DNA of 47,846 nt. Source: Acidobacteriota bacterium. Its GTDB lineage: Bacteria; Acidobacteriota; Terriglobia; Acidiferrales; UBA7541. Position numbers and translations under genes: made by a program. Below, in pieces: positions 35,472 through 43,821 of this stretch (positions are counted from its first letter, which is position 1; every line of letters begins with the position of its first letter). The notes under the pieces are model-generated. The model ran no database searches. It saw only the letters and a list, made by a program, of their open reading frames with translations, and was not told the DNA's origin. Location of the stretch: assembly GCA_003223215.1 (NCBI GenBank), contig QHYH01000170.1, positions 1 through 47,846 of the forward strand, written 5' to 3'.

Positions 35472-36110
35472 TCAATCACTTAACGTCACCAGATCGCCCT
35501 CTCGAATGAGACCGCCGGACACAACAGCAGAATCCAAGGCCATCACACCGCCGAGTTTGCGGACGATGCTCTTCAGGATGCCCATATCCTGTTTTAAGGT
35601 GTCGGGATCGTATGTCGTCATCACGCAGCGGCCCCGCAGTTGGGCGGCGTGGATGACGGCTTCGCCGATTCGAAAGCGATGCCCGGGCCATTCACGTTCC
35701 TGAAGGCCCTCCACTCCGCCAACGATGATGTTCGGACGCAGACGCCGACTATCGAGACCCATATAGCTAATTGCGCCATCCGTCGCGACCAAAAGTGGCA
35801 AAACATCGAAACGCTCCGGCCCGTCGCAGTAAAACAGCTCGGCATCCGCACCAACTGCCTTTCGCACGAGTGCCAGCGCTTCGGGGGAATCCCAGACGTG
35901 ACCGGAGATTTGGGGTTGGCCATCAGCACCGAGCGTACCCTTCAGACCCAGCAACTGGTGATGCGTCCGCGAGGTGACCACATGGCCGTTGCCACCCCGC
36001 ACTAGCACCTTGCGGTCACCGGCCACTCCAAGCTTGTCGATTTGGACGCCGCTGAGACGTTCGCCGGCCATTGATTTCACGGGATAGCGCCAAATTTCCT
36101 TCACATGCAT
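35472..36110 (-). CDS. MOSC-domain protein
   Basis: This is a cytosolic protein of 212 residues with an N-terminal MOSC beta-barrel (MHVKEIWRYPVKSMAGERLS, LGVAGDRKVLV) followed by the MOSC core. The core segment RGRCVMTTYDPDTLKQD carries the conserved Cys, thought in the family to hold sulfur or coordinate the molybdenum cofactor. Members (YiiM, YcbX, mARC relatives) act in molybdenum-dependent reduction of N-hydroxylated compounds. The ATG at 36110 has GAGGA 8 bases upstream. It is the last gene of the minus-strand operon DsrE-hydrolase-MOSC. Confidence 0.85.
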   Translation of the reverse strand: MHVKEIWRYPVKSMAGERLSGVQIDKLGVAGDRKVLVRGGNGHVVTSRTHHQLLGLKGTLGADGQPQISGHVWDSPEALALVRKAVGADAELFYCDGPERFDVLPLLVATDGAISYMGLDSRRLRPNIIVGGVEGLQEREWPGHRFRIGEAVIHAAQLRGRCVMTTYDPDTLKQDMGILKSIVRKLGGVMALDSAVVSGGLIREGDLVTLSD

Positions 36111-36201
36111 TTTGTCGTTCCTCGCAGTTATTTCCCCCGACGCCAGAGCCAGCAGCGCGGATTGTGACTTCGGCCGCGCCGCCTTGGTCTCCAGCGTCGA
36201 A

Positions 36202-37173
36202 TCACTCAACGCGAATGTTCTTTGCCAGAAACGCCCGGATGATTTGCGCGATTTCTGCGCCATCTTCTTCCAGCGCGAAATGTCCCGTGTCTAGCAAACG
36301 CAGTTCAGCATTCGGTACATCCCTAAGAAAGGCCTCCGCACCTGCCGGAGCGAATACCGGATCATTCTTGCCCCACACCACCAACACGACCGGCTTCTTG
36401 TCGCGTAAGTACTTGTGCCATGCCGGATAGAGTGGAGGGTTGTTGCGGTAGTCGTAAAAAAGAGCGAGTTGGATTTTGTCGTTGCCTGGACGGTCCAGCT
36501 TGGCCTGATCAAACAGGTATGAGTCCGGGCTGACATCGTCCGGATGTCGAAATCCCTGCAGGTATTGGAGTTTCGTTGCGTCCAGCGTCAGCAACCGGCG
36601 CACTTTTGCCTCGTTTGTTGGATTGGGATCCTTCCAGTACGCATACAAGAACTCCGCCCAAAATGGAGACAAGCCCTCGTCATAGGCGTTGCCGTTCTGC
36701 GTGATGATCGCTTGTACGCGTTCGGGATGCCGCGTTGCCAGCCGGAATCCCACGGGTGAACCGTAGTCCTGAATGTAAATCGAATAGTTCGTGATGCCCT
36801 TCTGGTCGAGAAAGTGATCGACGGTATCCGCGAGTTGGTCGAACGTGTACGCGTATTGGTCACGCGACGGCGCGTCGCTGTACCCGTAGCCCGGATAGTC
36901 CGGAGCCAGAACGTGATATTTGTCGCTCAACCGAGGAATCAATTCGCGAAACATGTGAGACGAACTGGGAAACCCATGCAGCAGGACAATCGTTGGTGCA
37001 TCTTTCGGTCCAGCTTCACGATAAAAAATTTTCAAGCCATCCACCTGCGTCGTGTGATAGGTCACACGCGACACATCTAGCGCCGCAGCGTCCTTCATCT
37101 GCGAGCTTGCAACGCCCGCACTTACTGCCAATCCCGTCGAAAGCAATGCCGTTTGTAACCATCTACGAATCAT
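36202..37173 (-). CDS. exported alpha/beta hydrolase, epoxide hydrolase/dehalogenase-like
   Basis: This hydrolase of 323 residues has an N-terminal signal sequence (MIRRWLQTALLSTGLAVSAG, cleavage near VASSQ). Motifs: HGFPSS at 66-71 for the oxyanion hole, PDYPGYGYSD, the nucleophile elbow IQDYGSPVG with Asp136, LVVWGKNDPVF with the acid region, and DTGHFALEE with His298. An Asp nucleophile points to haloalkane-dehalogenase or epoxide-hydrolase-type chemistry with periplasmic location. The ATG at 37173 has AGGAG 9 bases upstream. It is the middle gene of the operon facing the TetR gene, and a paralogue of the broken hydrolase at 32436-33342. Confidence 0.88.
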   Translation of the reverse strand: MIRRWLQTALLSTGLAVSAGVASSQMKDAAALDVSRVTYHTTQVDGLKIFYREAGPKDAPTIVLLHGFPSSSHMFRELIPRLSDKYHVLAPDYPGYGYSDAPSRDQYAYTFDQLADTVDHFLDQKGITNYSIYIQDYGSPVGFRLATRHPERVQAIITQNGNAYDEGLSPFWAEFLYAYWKDPNPTNEAKVRRLLTLDATKLQYLQGFRHPDDVSPDSYLFDQAKLDRPGNDKIQLALFYDYRNNPPLYPAWHKYLRDKKPVVLVVWGKNDPVFAPAGAEAFLRDVPNAELRLLDTGHFALEEDGAEIAQIIRAFLAKNIRVE

Positions 37174-37231
37174 TTTTCGATCTCCTCGTGTATTCTCTTG
37201 GTGTTTCAGGTTTGTAAATTTATACACATCT

Positions 37232-37606
37232 TCAGAAACTAAGTACCGTGTATCCCTCGCGCGTCAGCTTCTGGAGACTCGGTAGCCCTGGAGTCCCCGG
37301 TACCGGGTTGTCTTTCACCAGTTCGTAGCCCGCGCGCGTTGCCGTTTCCGTGGCGCCGAACACGCTTGCGCAGGCGCAAGACACTCCGGCCACTTTGTCC
37401 TTCACGGTCTCGAACAGCGCGTGGAACGGATGGTCCGCCTTGGTCAGTTCGTCGATCCAACGAGTTCCCGCGCCCTGGAACAGGATGGTTACGTCTTCTC
37501 CCTGCCGCTTGAAGTCGTACGCCGCCGACAGGGCATTGAACGCGCGACCAGCCGACTCTTCGAGTCCATTCTTGGGGTCTGACAAGATCACAACCGCCGC
37601 CTTCAT
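37232..37606 (-). CDS. DsrE-family protein
   Basis: This is a cytosolic protein of 124 residues with the DsrE/DsrF-like alpha/beta fold (MKAAVVILSDPKNGLEESAG, a loop, DVTILFQGAGTRWIDEL, VAGVSCACASVFGATE). The Cys pair in VSCACA lies where DsrE-type sulfur carriers hold their persulfide, so sulfur relay is plausible. A strong AAGGAGG lies upstream of the ATG at 37606. It is the first gene of the minus-strand operon (58 bases to the hydrolase, then 91 to the MOSC gene) and its promoter region overlaps a TetR operator. Confidence 0.85.
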   Translation of the reverse strand: MKAAVVILSDPKNGLEESAGRAFNALSAAYDFKRQGEDVTILFQGAGTRWIDELTKADHPFHALFETVKDKVAGVSCACASVFGATETATRAGYELVKDNPVPGTPGLPSLQKLTREGYTVLSF

Positions 37607-37627
37607 AGGGTCCTCCTTATTTGTGTA

Positions 37628-37645
37628 ATAGACCGACCGGTCTAT
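37628..37645. promoter_or_regulatory. TetR operator, imperfect palindrome
   Basis: ATAGACCGACCGGTCTAT is a near-perfect 18-bp palindrome, only the two central positions breaking symmetry. It lies 22 bases before the DsrE start and shares TAGACCG/CGGTCTA with the second site, so the TetR protein probably represses the minus-strand operon here. Confidence 0.75.
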
Positions 37646-37717
37646 ATAGACAATCTGATGCGGCTACTGGCAAAAGGATACGGAACAAGTTGCGGCCTAG
37701 TCGAAGGCAGAGGAGAA

Positions 37718-37735
37718 TTAGACCGTACGGTCTAA
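37718..37735. promoter_or_regulatory. TetR operator, perfect palindrome
   Basis: TTAGACCGTACGGTCTAA is a perfect 18-bp palindrome, 44 bases upstream of the TetR start codon, and likely mediates autorepression. Confidence 0.75.
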
Positions 37736-37778
37736 CCTGAACGAAATGCAGGTCATCTAAGGGCAGGAGGGTTGTTTC

Positions 37779-38351
37779 ATGCGCCCAGCTAAGATATCAG
37801 ACGAAAGATTGTTCCAGGGTTTGTCCGATGTCTTTCGCCGCAAAGGCTATGACGGCGCTTCTTATTCAGACCTCATGAAAGCCACTGGTCTTGTGAAGGC
37901 CAGTCTCTACCATCGGTTCCCGGGCGGCAAAGCGGAGATGGTCGACGCCATCCTCTCGACGGTCGATCGGCATTTTGCGGAATACGTCCTTAAGCCGGCT
38001 TCAGAAGAGGGACGGCCGCGAGATCGTGCGGGAAAAATCGGCCGGCGCCTTCGCGAGTTCTATGATTCCGGCCGGCGGTGGTGCCTGCTCGACACGCTGA
38101 CACTCGCGGACAGCCCTTCCACGCGTGCGCACGCACGGCGCTCCATGGAGTTTTGGATCGACGCCTTCGCGCGATTGAGCCGCGATGCGGGCCTTAGTCC
38201 TGCCATTGCGCGCAAACGAGCTCAGGAAGCCGTGGTCACCATCGAAGGGGGACTAGTCGCCTCCCGCGTTCTCAACAATCCGCGTCCGTTCCTCCGCTCC
38301 CTCGCGAATCTTCCGAACCAACTTACCGTCGACCGCCTAGCGGCCTTGTAG
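37779..38351 (+). CDS. TetR/AcrR-family repressor
   Basis: This is a regulator of 190 residues. The helix-turn-helix reads LFQGLSDVFRRKGYDGASYS then DLMKATGLVKASLYHRFPGG (residues 11-50), typical of YcdC/AcrR-like TetR proteins. The C-terminal ligand domain (TRAHARRSMEFWIDAFARLS, ARKRAQEAVVTIEGGLVASR) belongs to the TetR_C group seen in electrophile-responsive repressors. It is divergent from the DsrE-hydrolase-MOSC operon; the gap holds two TAGACCG-CGGTCTA palindromes, so it likely represses both itself and the operon. Confidence 0.9.
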   Translation: MRPAKISDERLFQGLSDVFRRKGYDGASYSDLMKATGLVKASLYHRFPGGKAEMVDAILSTVDRHFAEYVLKPASEEGRPRDRAGKIGRRLREFYDSGRRWCLLDTLTLADSPSTRAHARRSMEFWIDAFARLSRDAGLSPAIARKRAQEAVVTIEGGLVASRVLNNPRPFLRSLANLPNQLTVDRLAAL

Positions 38352-38747
38352 ACTTCCAAGCATGTCGAACTGAATAGAACAGGAAGCTGGCTCCAACAGT
38401 TCATCGCAATTCAAGGGTTTTTCTCGGAAGACGGTCGCTCCGCTAAAGCAATGGCGAGCAATAATTAGTATCAACATTGGGAGCTCTTCCTATTCCTACT
38501 GACCGCCGAACAGCACGGCCAAGAACAAGACAAAACATCAGAATGCCGAGCAACACCTTGGGCGGCTTCCGGACGTAGCCCGCGTAGGGTTAGGATTGCG
38601 TTAACCGTCATCTACTGCGAGCGATTCCATGCGGTATTCGGCGTCGCCAGACTCGAACAATTTTGATCGACGATTTCGCTCCCCGATGAATGACAAATAA
38701 ATTTGCCACGCTCCCCAGAAGTTCGGTTCGAGGCCGTCCACACTCGG
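38352..38747. other. gene-free stretch before the recombinase
   Basis: No gene supported. A minus-strand stretch near 38480-38590 reads as a short hydrophobic segment (VLLGILMFCLVLG) after a stop codon, without a start, and may be the remnant of a membrane protein. Confidence 0.35.
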
Positions 38748-39695
38748 TCAAACGTCTTCCAGGCCCAGGTTGTCATTCACCGCGTGTCGCAGTTTCTGTT
38801 TGCATCCTAGATAATGCTCGGTTGTCTGAACGGACGAATGGCCAAGCAAGAACTGAATCTGTTCAAGTTCGCCCCCGGCCAAGTGACAGAGTCGTGCGCA
38901 CGTGCGACGTAGGTCATGCGGAGCGAGATTCTTGATGTCGCCACGTTTCGCAGCCGCTTTGACGATATGCCAGATGGCTTTCGGTGTGAGGCTTGCGCCC
39001 CATATCTTCCCCAGTCTGCCTACTCGCCGGAAGAGCACCCCTGTTCGGATGCTAGCTGCATCGGTCCACTCATCAACAATGCGCTTTGCCCACGCCGGAA
39101 CTGGCACCGTGCGAATGTGCTTTCCCTTGCCAATCAGGTCGGCGATCACCCAGTGCTCCTCACGGACTTGAAAATCTCCCAGTCCGAGTCCAACCAGTTC
39201 GGCGCGTCGCAGGCCGCATCCAATCAGCAGCGCCAGAATCGCTCGATCACGCTTGCCTTGCAAGCTGTCCCCTTGCGGCTCCGCGAGCAGGGTTTTGGAC
39301 TGTTCGACGGTCAGCCAGTTTCCGATCCGAACGCCCAGGCGTTTTGCGCCCTTAACTCGGCCGATGCCGGCTGCCAACTCGGGACTCAGGAGTCCAGTAT
39401 CAGCTGCCTCATGTGCGAGCCGTCTGACAGCCGCTAAGCGCACATTGATTGTGGAAGGTGCTAGATTCTTTTGTTCGAGAAAGAATCGATAACGAAGGAC
39501 CACACTTCGGTTAAACGCCAGGCGGGGCTCGGAACAATACCAACCGATGAATTCATCGATGGCATGCCCATACGATTCTTGCGAACTTGCGGCTGCGAGC
39601 GAGTTCAGAACTGCGTTCTTCGACTGTTCCAAGTCGGGCAGCCGAAGTATTGCTTTAGCCCTCGAGCGTTTGCTTGCCTTTTTCCGATGTCCCAT
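38748..39695 (-). CDS. tyrosine recombinase/integrase
   Basis: This is a XerC/D-like site-specific recombinase of 315 residues. The N-terminal core-binding domain includes LPDLEQSKNAVLNSL, SQESYGHAIDEFIGWYCSEP and NLAPSTINVRLAAVRRLAHE. The catalytic domain has Arg163 (GCGLRRAEL), His260 and Arg263 (PHDLRRT), His286 (LLGHSS) and Tyr295 (TEHYLG), all present. The longer open frame to 39881 is not protein-like and overlaps a repeat. The ATG at 39695 matches the broken paralogue, and GGAGG lies about 8 bases upstream. It is a solitary gene with no adjacent excisionase or cargo transposase. Confidence 0.9.
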   Translation of the reverse strand: MGHRKKASKRSRAKAILRLPDLEQSKNAVLNSLAAASSQESYGHAIDEFIGWYCSEPRLAFNRSVVLRYRFFLEQKNLAPSTINVRLAAVRRLAHEAADTGLLSPELAAGIGRVKGAKRLGVRIGNWLTVEQSKTLLAEPQGDSLQGKRDRAILALLIGCGLRRAELVGLGLGDFQVREEHWVIADLIGKGKHIRTVPVPAWAKRIVDEWTDAASIRTGVLFRRVGRLGKIWGASLTPKAIWHIVKAAAKRGDIKNLAPHDLRRTCARLCHLAGGELEQIQFLLGHSSVQTTEHYLGCKQKLRHAVNDNLGLEDV

Positions 39696-39743
39696 ACTGG
39701 CGGCCTCCCGCGCCGCGATCAGTATGGTCGTCCACAAGGACCC

Positions 39744-39774
39744 GAATCCCGTTTCTTGCCAACTTCCGAGTTGC
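39744..39774 (-). repeat. subfamily 2 extragenic repeat next to the recombinase
   Basis: GAATCCCGTTTCTTGCCAAC then TTCCGAGTTGC matches 29615-29645 with one indel and two mismatches. Relative to the recombinase it lies 49 bases upstream of the start codon, inside what should be its 5' region. Confidence 0.6.
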
Positions 39775-39935
39775 GTTTTAGCCAGAGAGCGTGAGCCTTC
39801 ACGAATCCAGATGCACTGAGTGACGGTGATGGTGCGGTCGTGGAAAGGGTAGCTGAGTTTGCTCAGACCATGGTAAGGCACCGGTGAAGGGTCGGTAGGT
39901 GTCCGCGGCGTACTTGATGTCGGGGCAGGCGCGGT

Positions 39936-40471
39936 TCAACGCTTCTGGTACGGGTGGAAGATGTAGTCCTTCGCTTTCACGGCCGTGTGGCACGCGTGTC
40001 CGCAGTCTGAGGGGCTTTTGGGATCGGCCGTGAACTTGTCCGATGCGGCTTCGTAGTTGAACACCGCGTATCCCCACCCGCCGCTTTTCTAAATCTCTTG
40101 CTGTCCTTTTCTATGACGAAAGCCTGGGTAAAGACGTCTGGCACATCCACGACGAAGGGTGCCTCGGTGCTCTTCTTCGGCTTCCACTGGAGCTTCACGA
40201 TCATGGAGCCATCCGGGAAAGGCTGGCCGCTGCCCGGAACGCCGGCCTTATACGCCTTGATCATCGTCGGATTGGCGACGATCACCTTGAGCACTTCGTC
40301 GGTCCGGGCGGAAGAGACCACCGCCCAGTCCTCGTATCCCCTGAAGTCGGAGAACGCGATTCCGCTCGGCGATTTCAGCGAGTACTTGTCCTGCGGGTAA
40401 ACGGCTGCGGCGCCGAGGACGGCGGGCACTGCCGTGGCTGTCGCAATCGTGAGGTCGCTTTTGCGCTTCAT
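39936..40471 (-). pseudogene. cytochrome P460-like haem protein, frameshifted
   Basis: This is an exported protein resembling cytochrome P460 family members. An N-terminal segment (MKRKSDLTIATATAVPAVLG) could be a weak signal peptide. FSDFRGYEDWAVVSSARTDE, PGSGQPFPDGSMIVKLQWKP and VPDVFTQAFVIEKDSKRF match the family. Near 40088 a one-base deletion in an AAAA run shifts the frame. The correct frame resumes with GWGYAVFNYEAASDKFTADP and reaches SDCGHACHT, a haem c-type attachment motif with three spacer residues (CxxxCH), then KDYIFHPYQKR to the stop at 39936. As sequenced, the product loses its haem motif. Confidence 0.75.
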
Positions 40472-40758
40472 GGCTGATCCCTTTTCTAACCAGGATTTCC
40501 ATTTTGGTTCCTGGATCGGGCACAGCACCCGAATTCTTGATCCTCCGAAGCGCAGTTTTTTCTCCGGGACCCTTCTTTTGCCGCAAGTGCCGACAGCTAG
40601 CTTCTCGCCAGCGATTGTCGGTCACTGCTAGCGTTTATCAGGACCTGGCAAATTGTTGCGACTTTCACTTTGACGTGCTTTCCTTGAGTTTTCAGTCGTT
40701 GCCGTGTGCTCTATGGGCAGGCGGCGCGCACGTCGTACGCGCCGCCACTCCGCTCTAA

Positions 40759-41979
40759 CTACCGCAGCGATCTGAAGCCCGCGCGCACCTCTTCTGAAAG
40801 GAGTTGCGGTTGTTCCCACGCAGCAAAGTGTCCACCTTTGTCGAGCTTGTTGTAATGGATCAGTTTGGGATACGCCCGCTCCGCCCAACTGCGCGGGCAG
40901 AGATCGATCTCGTCCGGAAAGGCGCTTACGGCAACCGGGATGGAAACGCCTTTGACACTGAAAAACGGGAGTTTGTTTTCCCAGTAGAGGCGGGCTCCGG
41001 AAATCGCCGTGTTCGTCAACCAGGTGATCGTGATGTTGTCGAGGACATCGTCCCGGGTGAGGCCGGCAGCTTCTCCGGAAAAGACGCGTGAGATCAGCGA
41101 GTAGCTCCACGCATCGTGGTCCAGAAAATAGGCGGCCAGGCCGACGGGCGAGTCAGCAATTCCGTACAACGTCTGCGGGCGCAATCCCATCTGGTAGCCG
41201 TAGGCGATGCCTTTGCTGTAGACGAATGTCAGCCGCTCGAAAGCAACTTTCTCTTCGGGTGAGAGACCGTCGGGCATTGGCGCACCGGTGAATGCCGCCT
41301 TGTCAACCTCGGCCGGAACCGCGCCAGGCATATTGGTGTGAATGCCGAGCAATTCCGGAGCCGCCTGTACACCCATTAGTTCGGTGATGACTGCGCCCCA
41401 ATCGCCGCCTTGCGCCACGAATTTCGTGTACCCGAGGCGCTTCATCAGCACGACCCAGGCACGCGCGATGTGGGGTACATCCCACCCGGGCGTGGTCGGT
41501 TTTCCTGAGTATCCGTAGCCCGGCATTGACGGGATTACCACGTGGAACGCATCGGATGCATTTCCGCCGTGTGCGGTAGGATTGGTCAGCGGATCGACAA
41601 TCTTCAGCTGCTCAATGATCGAGCCGGGCCACCCGTGCGTGACGATGAGCGGCAACGCATTTTCATGTTTCGAACGAATGTGAATGAAATGAATGTCCAG
41701 CCCATCGATCTCGGTGATGAATTGCGGCAGGGCGTTCAGTTTCGCCTCGCACTTGCGCCAATCGTAATCTGTCCCCCAATAGCGCGCGAGGTTCTTCATA
41801 GTCGCGAGCTGCACGCCTTGCGTCGCATCCGTGACTGTTTCCCGTTCCGGCCACTTGGTTGCGTTGATGCGCCTCCGCAATTCAGCAAGCTCCGTTTCCG
41901 GAAAATTCGCCTGAAACGGGCGAATCGCATCCTTGTCTGCTTGTTTGCTGGCTCGTTGTGCAGCAGTGCTTTCGGTCAT
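40759..41979 (-). CDS. epoxide hydrolase with N-terminal lid domain
   Basis: This is a soluble or membrane-associated epoxide hydrolase of 406 residues. Residues 18-115 form the EHN lid domain ([40 protein letters not shown]). The alpha/beta core has HGWPGS at 115-120, [10 protein letters not shown], the nucleophile elbow QGGDWGAV with Asp193, and [10 protein letters not shown] with His384. GAGG lies about 8 bases before the ATG at 41979. Epoxide hydrolysis to diols is expected; the physiological epoxide is unknown. It is upstream of the P460-like gene on the same strand. Confidence 0.9.
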   Translation of the reverse strand: MTESTAAQRASKQADKDAIRPFQANFPETELAELRRRINATKWPERETVTDATQGVQLATMKNLARYWGTDYDWRKCEAKLNALPQFITEIDGLDIHFIHIRSKHENALPLIVTHGWPGSIIEQLKIVDPLTNPTAHGGNASDAFHVVIPSMPGYGYSGKPTTPGWDVPHIARAWVVLMKRLGYTKFVAQGGDWGAVITELMGVQAAPELLGIHTNMPGAVPAEVDKAAFTGAPMPDGLSPEEKVAFERLTFVYSKGIAYGYQMGLRPQTLYGIADSPVGLAAYFLDHDAWSYSLISRVFSGEAAGLTRDDVLDNITITWLTNTAISGARLYWENKLPFFSVKGVSIPVAVSAFPDEIDLCPRSWAERAYPKLIHYNKLDKGGHFAAWEQPQLLSEEVRAGFRSLR

Positions 41980-42192
41980 GGTGTCCTCTTTCTGAGTAGT
42001 TTTGAATTTTTAGTTTGAGTCATCCTGTAAATATGCGGATTCGAGGCTGCACTGGATTTCTGCTAATGGCGACGTGATCTTGGGGCGGACGGACGAATAC
42101 TTTTTCGCCATAACAGCTCCTTGCGCAGCGAAAACGCCGTCTGATTTTTGCAGGGAACCGTTGCCCAGTAGGCAGCGGAAAGGTGCTAGAGG

Positions 42193-42225
42193 AGACTCTC
42201 GTAGACTACGCTCTTGTGAGAGTCT
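42193..42225 (-). terminator. possible hairpin between minus-strand genes
   Basis: AGACTCTC (42193-42200) is the exact reverse complement of GAGAGTCT (42218-42225), an 8-bp stem with a 17-base loop. Without a U-run its role as a terminator is unproven. Confidence 0.25.
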
Positions 42226-42261
42226 TTGTCCATGTCTGGATCCTCCATTGGCTCATGTCGC

Positions 42262-42326
42262 CGATTGCTCCCGGATGACGGGCAGGAAGAAATCCCAAGG
42301 GAAGAGTTGCGGACCAACCGCCCAGT
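42262..42326 (+). repeat. degenerate foldback repeat, copy I
   Basis: CGATTGCTCCCGGATGACGG on the left and GAGTTGCGGACCAACCGCCC on the right resemble the arms of copies D and F. The core has diverged and has little complementarity. Confidence 0.45.
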
Positions 42327-42443
42327 GAAGTAACCGATTCTGGGGTTGTGAGTGCTTCGGTGGCGAAGTCGTTCGCAATGCTGCCTCAGGCAGCTGGAGC
42401 CGGGTGCGGCCTAGAGCTCCTGGAACACATGTTAGGCGTCCAC

Positions 42444-43472
42444 TCAGCGAGCCTTGCGGTAAACCGTGGGACCATTTTGCAGACTGGAATCAACGGCGAG
42501 ATCGTACGTTCCATCCTTGGCGATCCAAGTAAATTCACCGGCGTTCCAGCTGTCGCTTTTGCGCATTGTGGCGACATAGCTGTCCTTTAGCGTGGTTGGA
42601 TCTATCGATACCAAGTCCGACTCGCGGAACAGCGAGCGATCCTCGCGCATGGACGTCGAAGAGATGACGACAGCCAGTTTCTTTCCATCTGGTGACCAGC
42701 CGCGAAATTGGACGCCCGAAAAAAGGTCATCTTTCGTCGAGAACATGTCCGAAAGAAAATCGGACCTCTGTCCGGTCTGAAGATTAACCAGCGTTGCATG
42801 TCCGTAGGCGGGGACGACAACAAATTTGTCGTCCGGCGACCAGAACGAATCAAACCAATCCCCCGGCTCGTCCATCCCGAGCGGGTTCACCTGCACAGGC
42901 GCCCCGCGGGCGCCGTCGAAGTAGAACACCCCGGATTCGCTTCCGTCGTTTGCGCATGCCACGGTGTATAGGAGCCGCGCTGGATTACGTGGGCTGAAGG
43001 TGGTTTCGCGTGCAACCTTCGTCACCAGGCGATCCCTGTAGAAGATGCGATGTGCGTCCGGAGCACAGGCGCTCCGCAACGTCGGCTCCACCATGTAGTC
43101 CGCATGTTGCACGGAGCCCTTGGCGGGCCTCCAAGGCTTGTACACCCAAGGAAAGACAATGGCCCCGACCACAACCAGAAGTGCGGCGCCGGCAACGACG
43201 TATAGCGACGTTCGCACTTGCTGCTGGCTTCCGCTTTGCCGCATGGCAGAGAGAGCACGAATCGAACGTCGCAGAAGGACGCCGCCCAACGCGACAAAAA
43301 GGAGGGCAAGTAAGAAAAGAATGGCCGCGATCCCCGGGCTGGGCGGAAACGCATGAGGCGCGCCGCCCACGAATATGACTGCGACCACCGCTAAACCGAG
43401 CCCACACAGCACAAACACAATGAAGCCAACGATCCCAACCACCGGCCAGAAAGTCACTCTCACGCGGCCCAT
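42444..43472 (-). CDS. membrane-anchored beta-propeller (PD40-type) protein of unknown role
   Basis: This is a protein of about 342 residues. Three N-terminal hydrophobic helices (VVGIVGFIVFVLCGLGLAVV, IAAILFLLALLFVALGGVLL and SLYVVAGAALLVVVGAIVF) anchor it in the membrane. The remainder carries propeller-like blades such as HRIFYRDRLVTKVARETTFS, WFDSFWSPDDKFVVVPAYG and QFRGWSPDGKKLAVVISS, typical of WD40-like PD40/TolB repeats. The ATG at 43472 has AAGGAGA 8 bases upstream; a longer frame upstream lacks a site. No characterised homologue is recalled, so the function is unassigned. Confidence 0.75.
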   Translation of the reverse strand: MGRVRVTFWPVVGIVGFIVFVLCGLGLAVVAVIFVGGAPHAFPPSPGIAAILFLLALLFVALGGVLLRRSIRALSAMRQSGSQQQVRTSLYVVAGAALLVVVGAIVFPWVYKPWRPAKGSVQHADYMVEPTLRSACAPDAHRIFYRDRLVTKVARETTFSPRNPARLLYTVACANDGSESGVFYFDGARGAPVQVNPLGMDEPGDWFDSFWSPDDKFVVVPAYGHATLVNLQTGQRSDFLSDMFSTKDDLFSGVQFRGWSPDGKKLAVVISSTSMREDRSLFRESDLVSIDPTTLKDSYVATMRKSDSWNAGEFTWIAKDGTYDLAVDSSLQNGPTVYRKAR

Positions 43473-43821
43473 GAACTCTCCTTGTTTTTCGGATTGTTCC
43501 ACCCCGAGTGCCCCAACCGCAATATCGTCCTGCGTAACTGTCGATAACAGGATATAGCACTCACGCACGAGGAGGGGGCCGGATTCCTGGTCGTGTTACG
43601 GGCAAACAGGATGTTATTCCGGGCGAGAAGTCCCGTTCGAGGACATCGCCACTGGTTTCCCCGAACCCCGTTTCCGGCCTATGACGCCACTGGATCTCTT
43701 GTAACGCGACTCGTCCAGTTGAATGCGGACTCAGGCAAGCCGAAAAAGCCCTCCATCCCAGAAGCTAACTTCGTGCGCCTGAAACCTTGGTTGGTGCTAA
43801 ACTCCGACGGGGAGACCCTCT
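43473..43821. other. divergent gap with repeat elements
   Basis: The gap between the membrane propeller gene and a plus-strand exported protein contains a left arm of the foldback family and a subfamily 2 element (43582-43680). No gene supported. Confidence 0.5.
43582..43680 (+). repeat. subfamily 2 extragenic repeat, copy K, with a foldback left arm
   Basis: GATTCCTGGTCGTGTTACGG near 43582 resembles the subfamily 1 left arm. GAAGTCCCGTTCGAGGACAT at 43628 through CCCCGTTTCCGGC at 43679 aligns with 45482-45533 (about 40 of 52 positions by hand). It lies about 140 bases upstream of an exported-protein gene, as does the copy at 45482. Confidence 0.55.

Larger units (their letters stand above)
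41980..42443. other. intergenic gap with a hairpin and a degenerate foldback repeat
   Basis: No gene supported. AGACTCTC (42193-42200) pairs exactly with GAGAGTCT (42218-42225), and a degenerate foldback repeat follows at 42262-42326. Both lie between two minus-strand genes. Confidence 0.45.

Noticed and set aside
39696-39881. Longer N-terminus for the intact recombinase
   Set aside because: The extra 62 residues are translated through an extragenic repeat and are not protein-like, while ATG 39695 matches the paralogue's start and has a Shine-Dalgarno.
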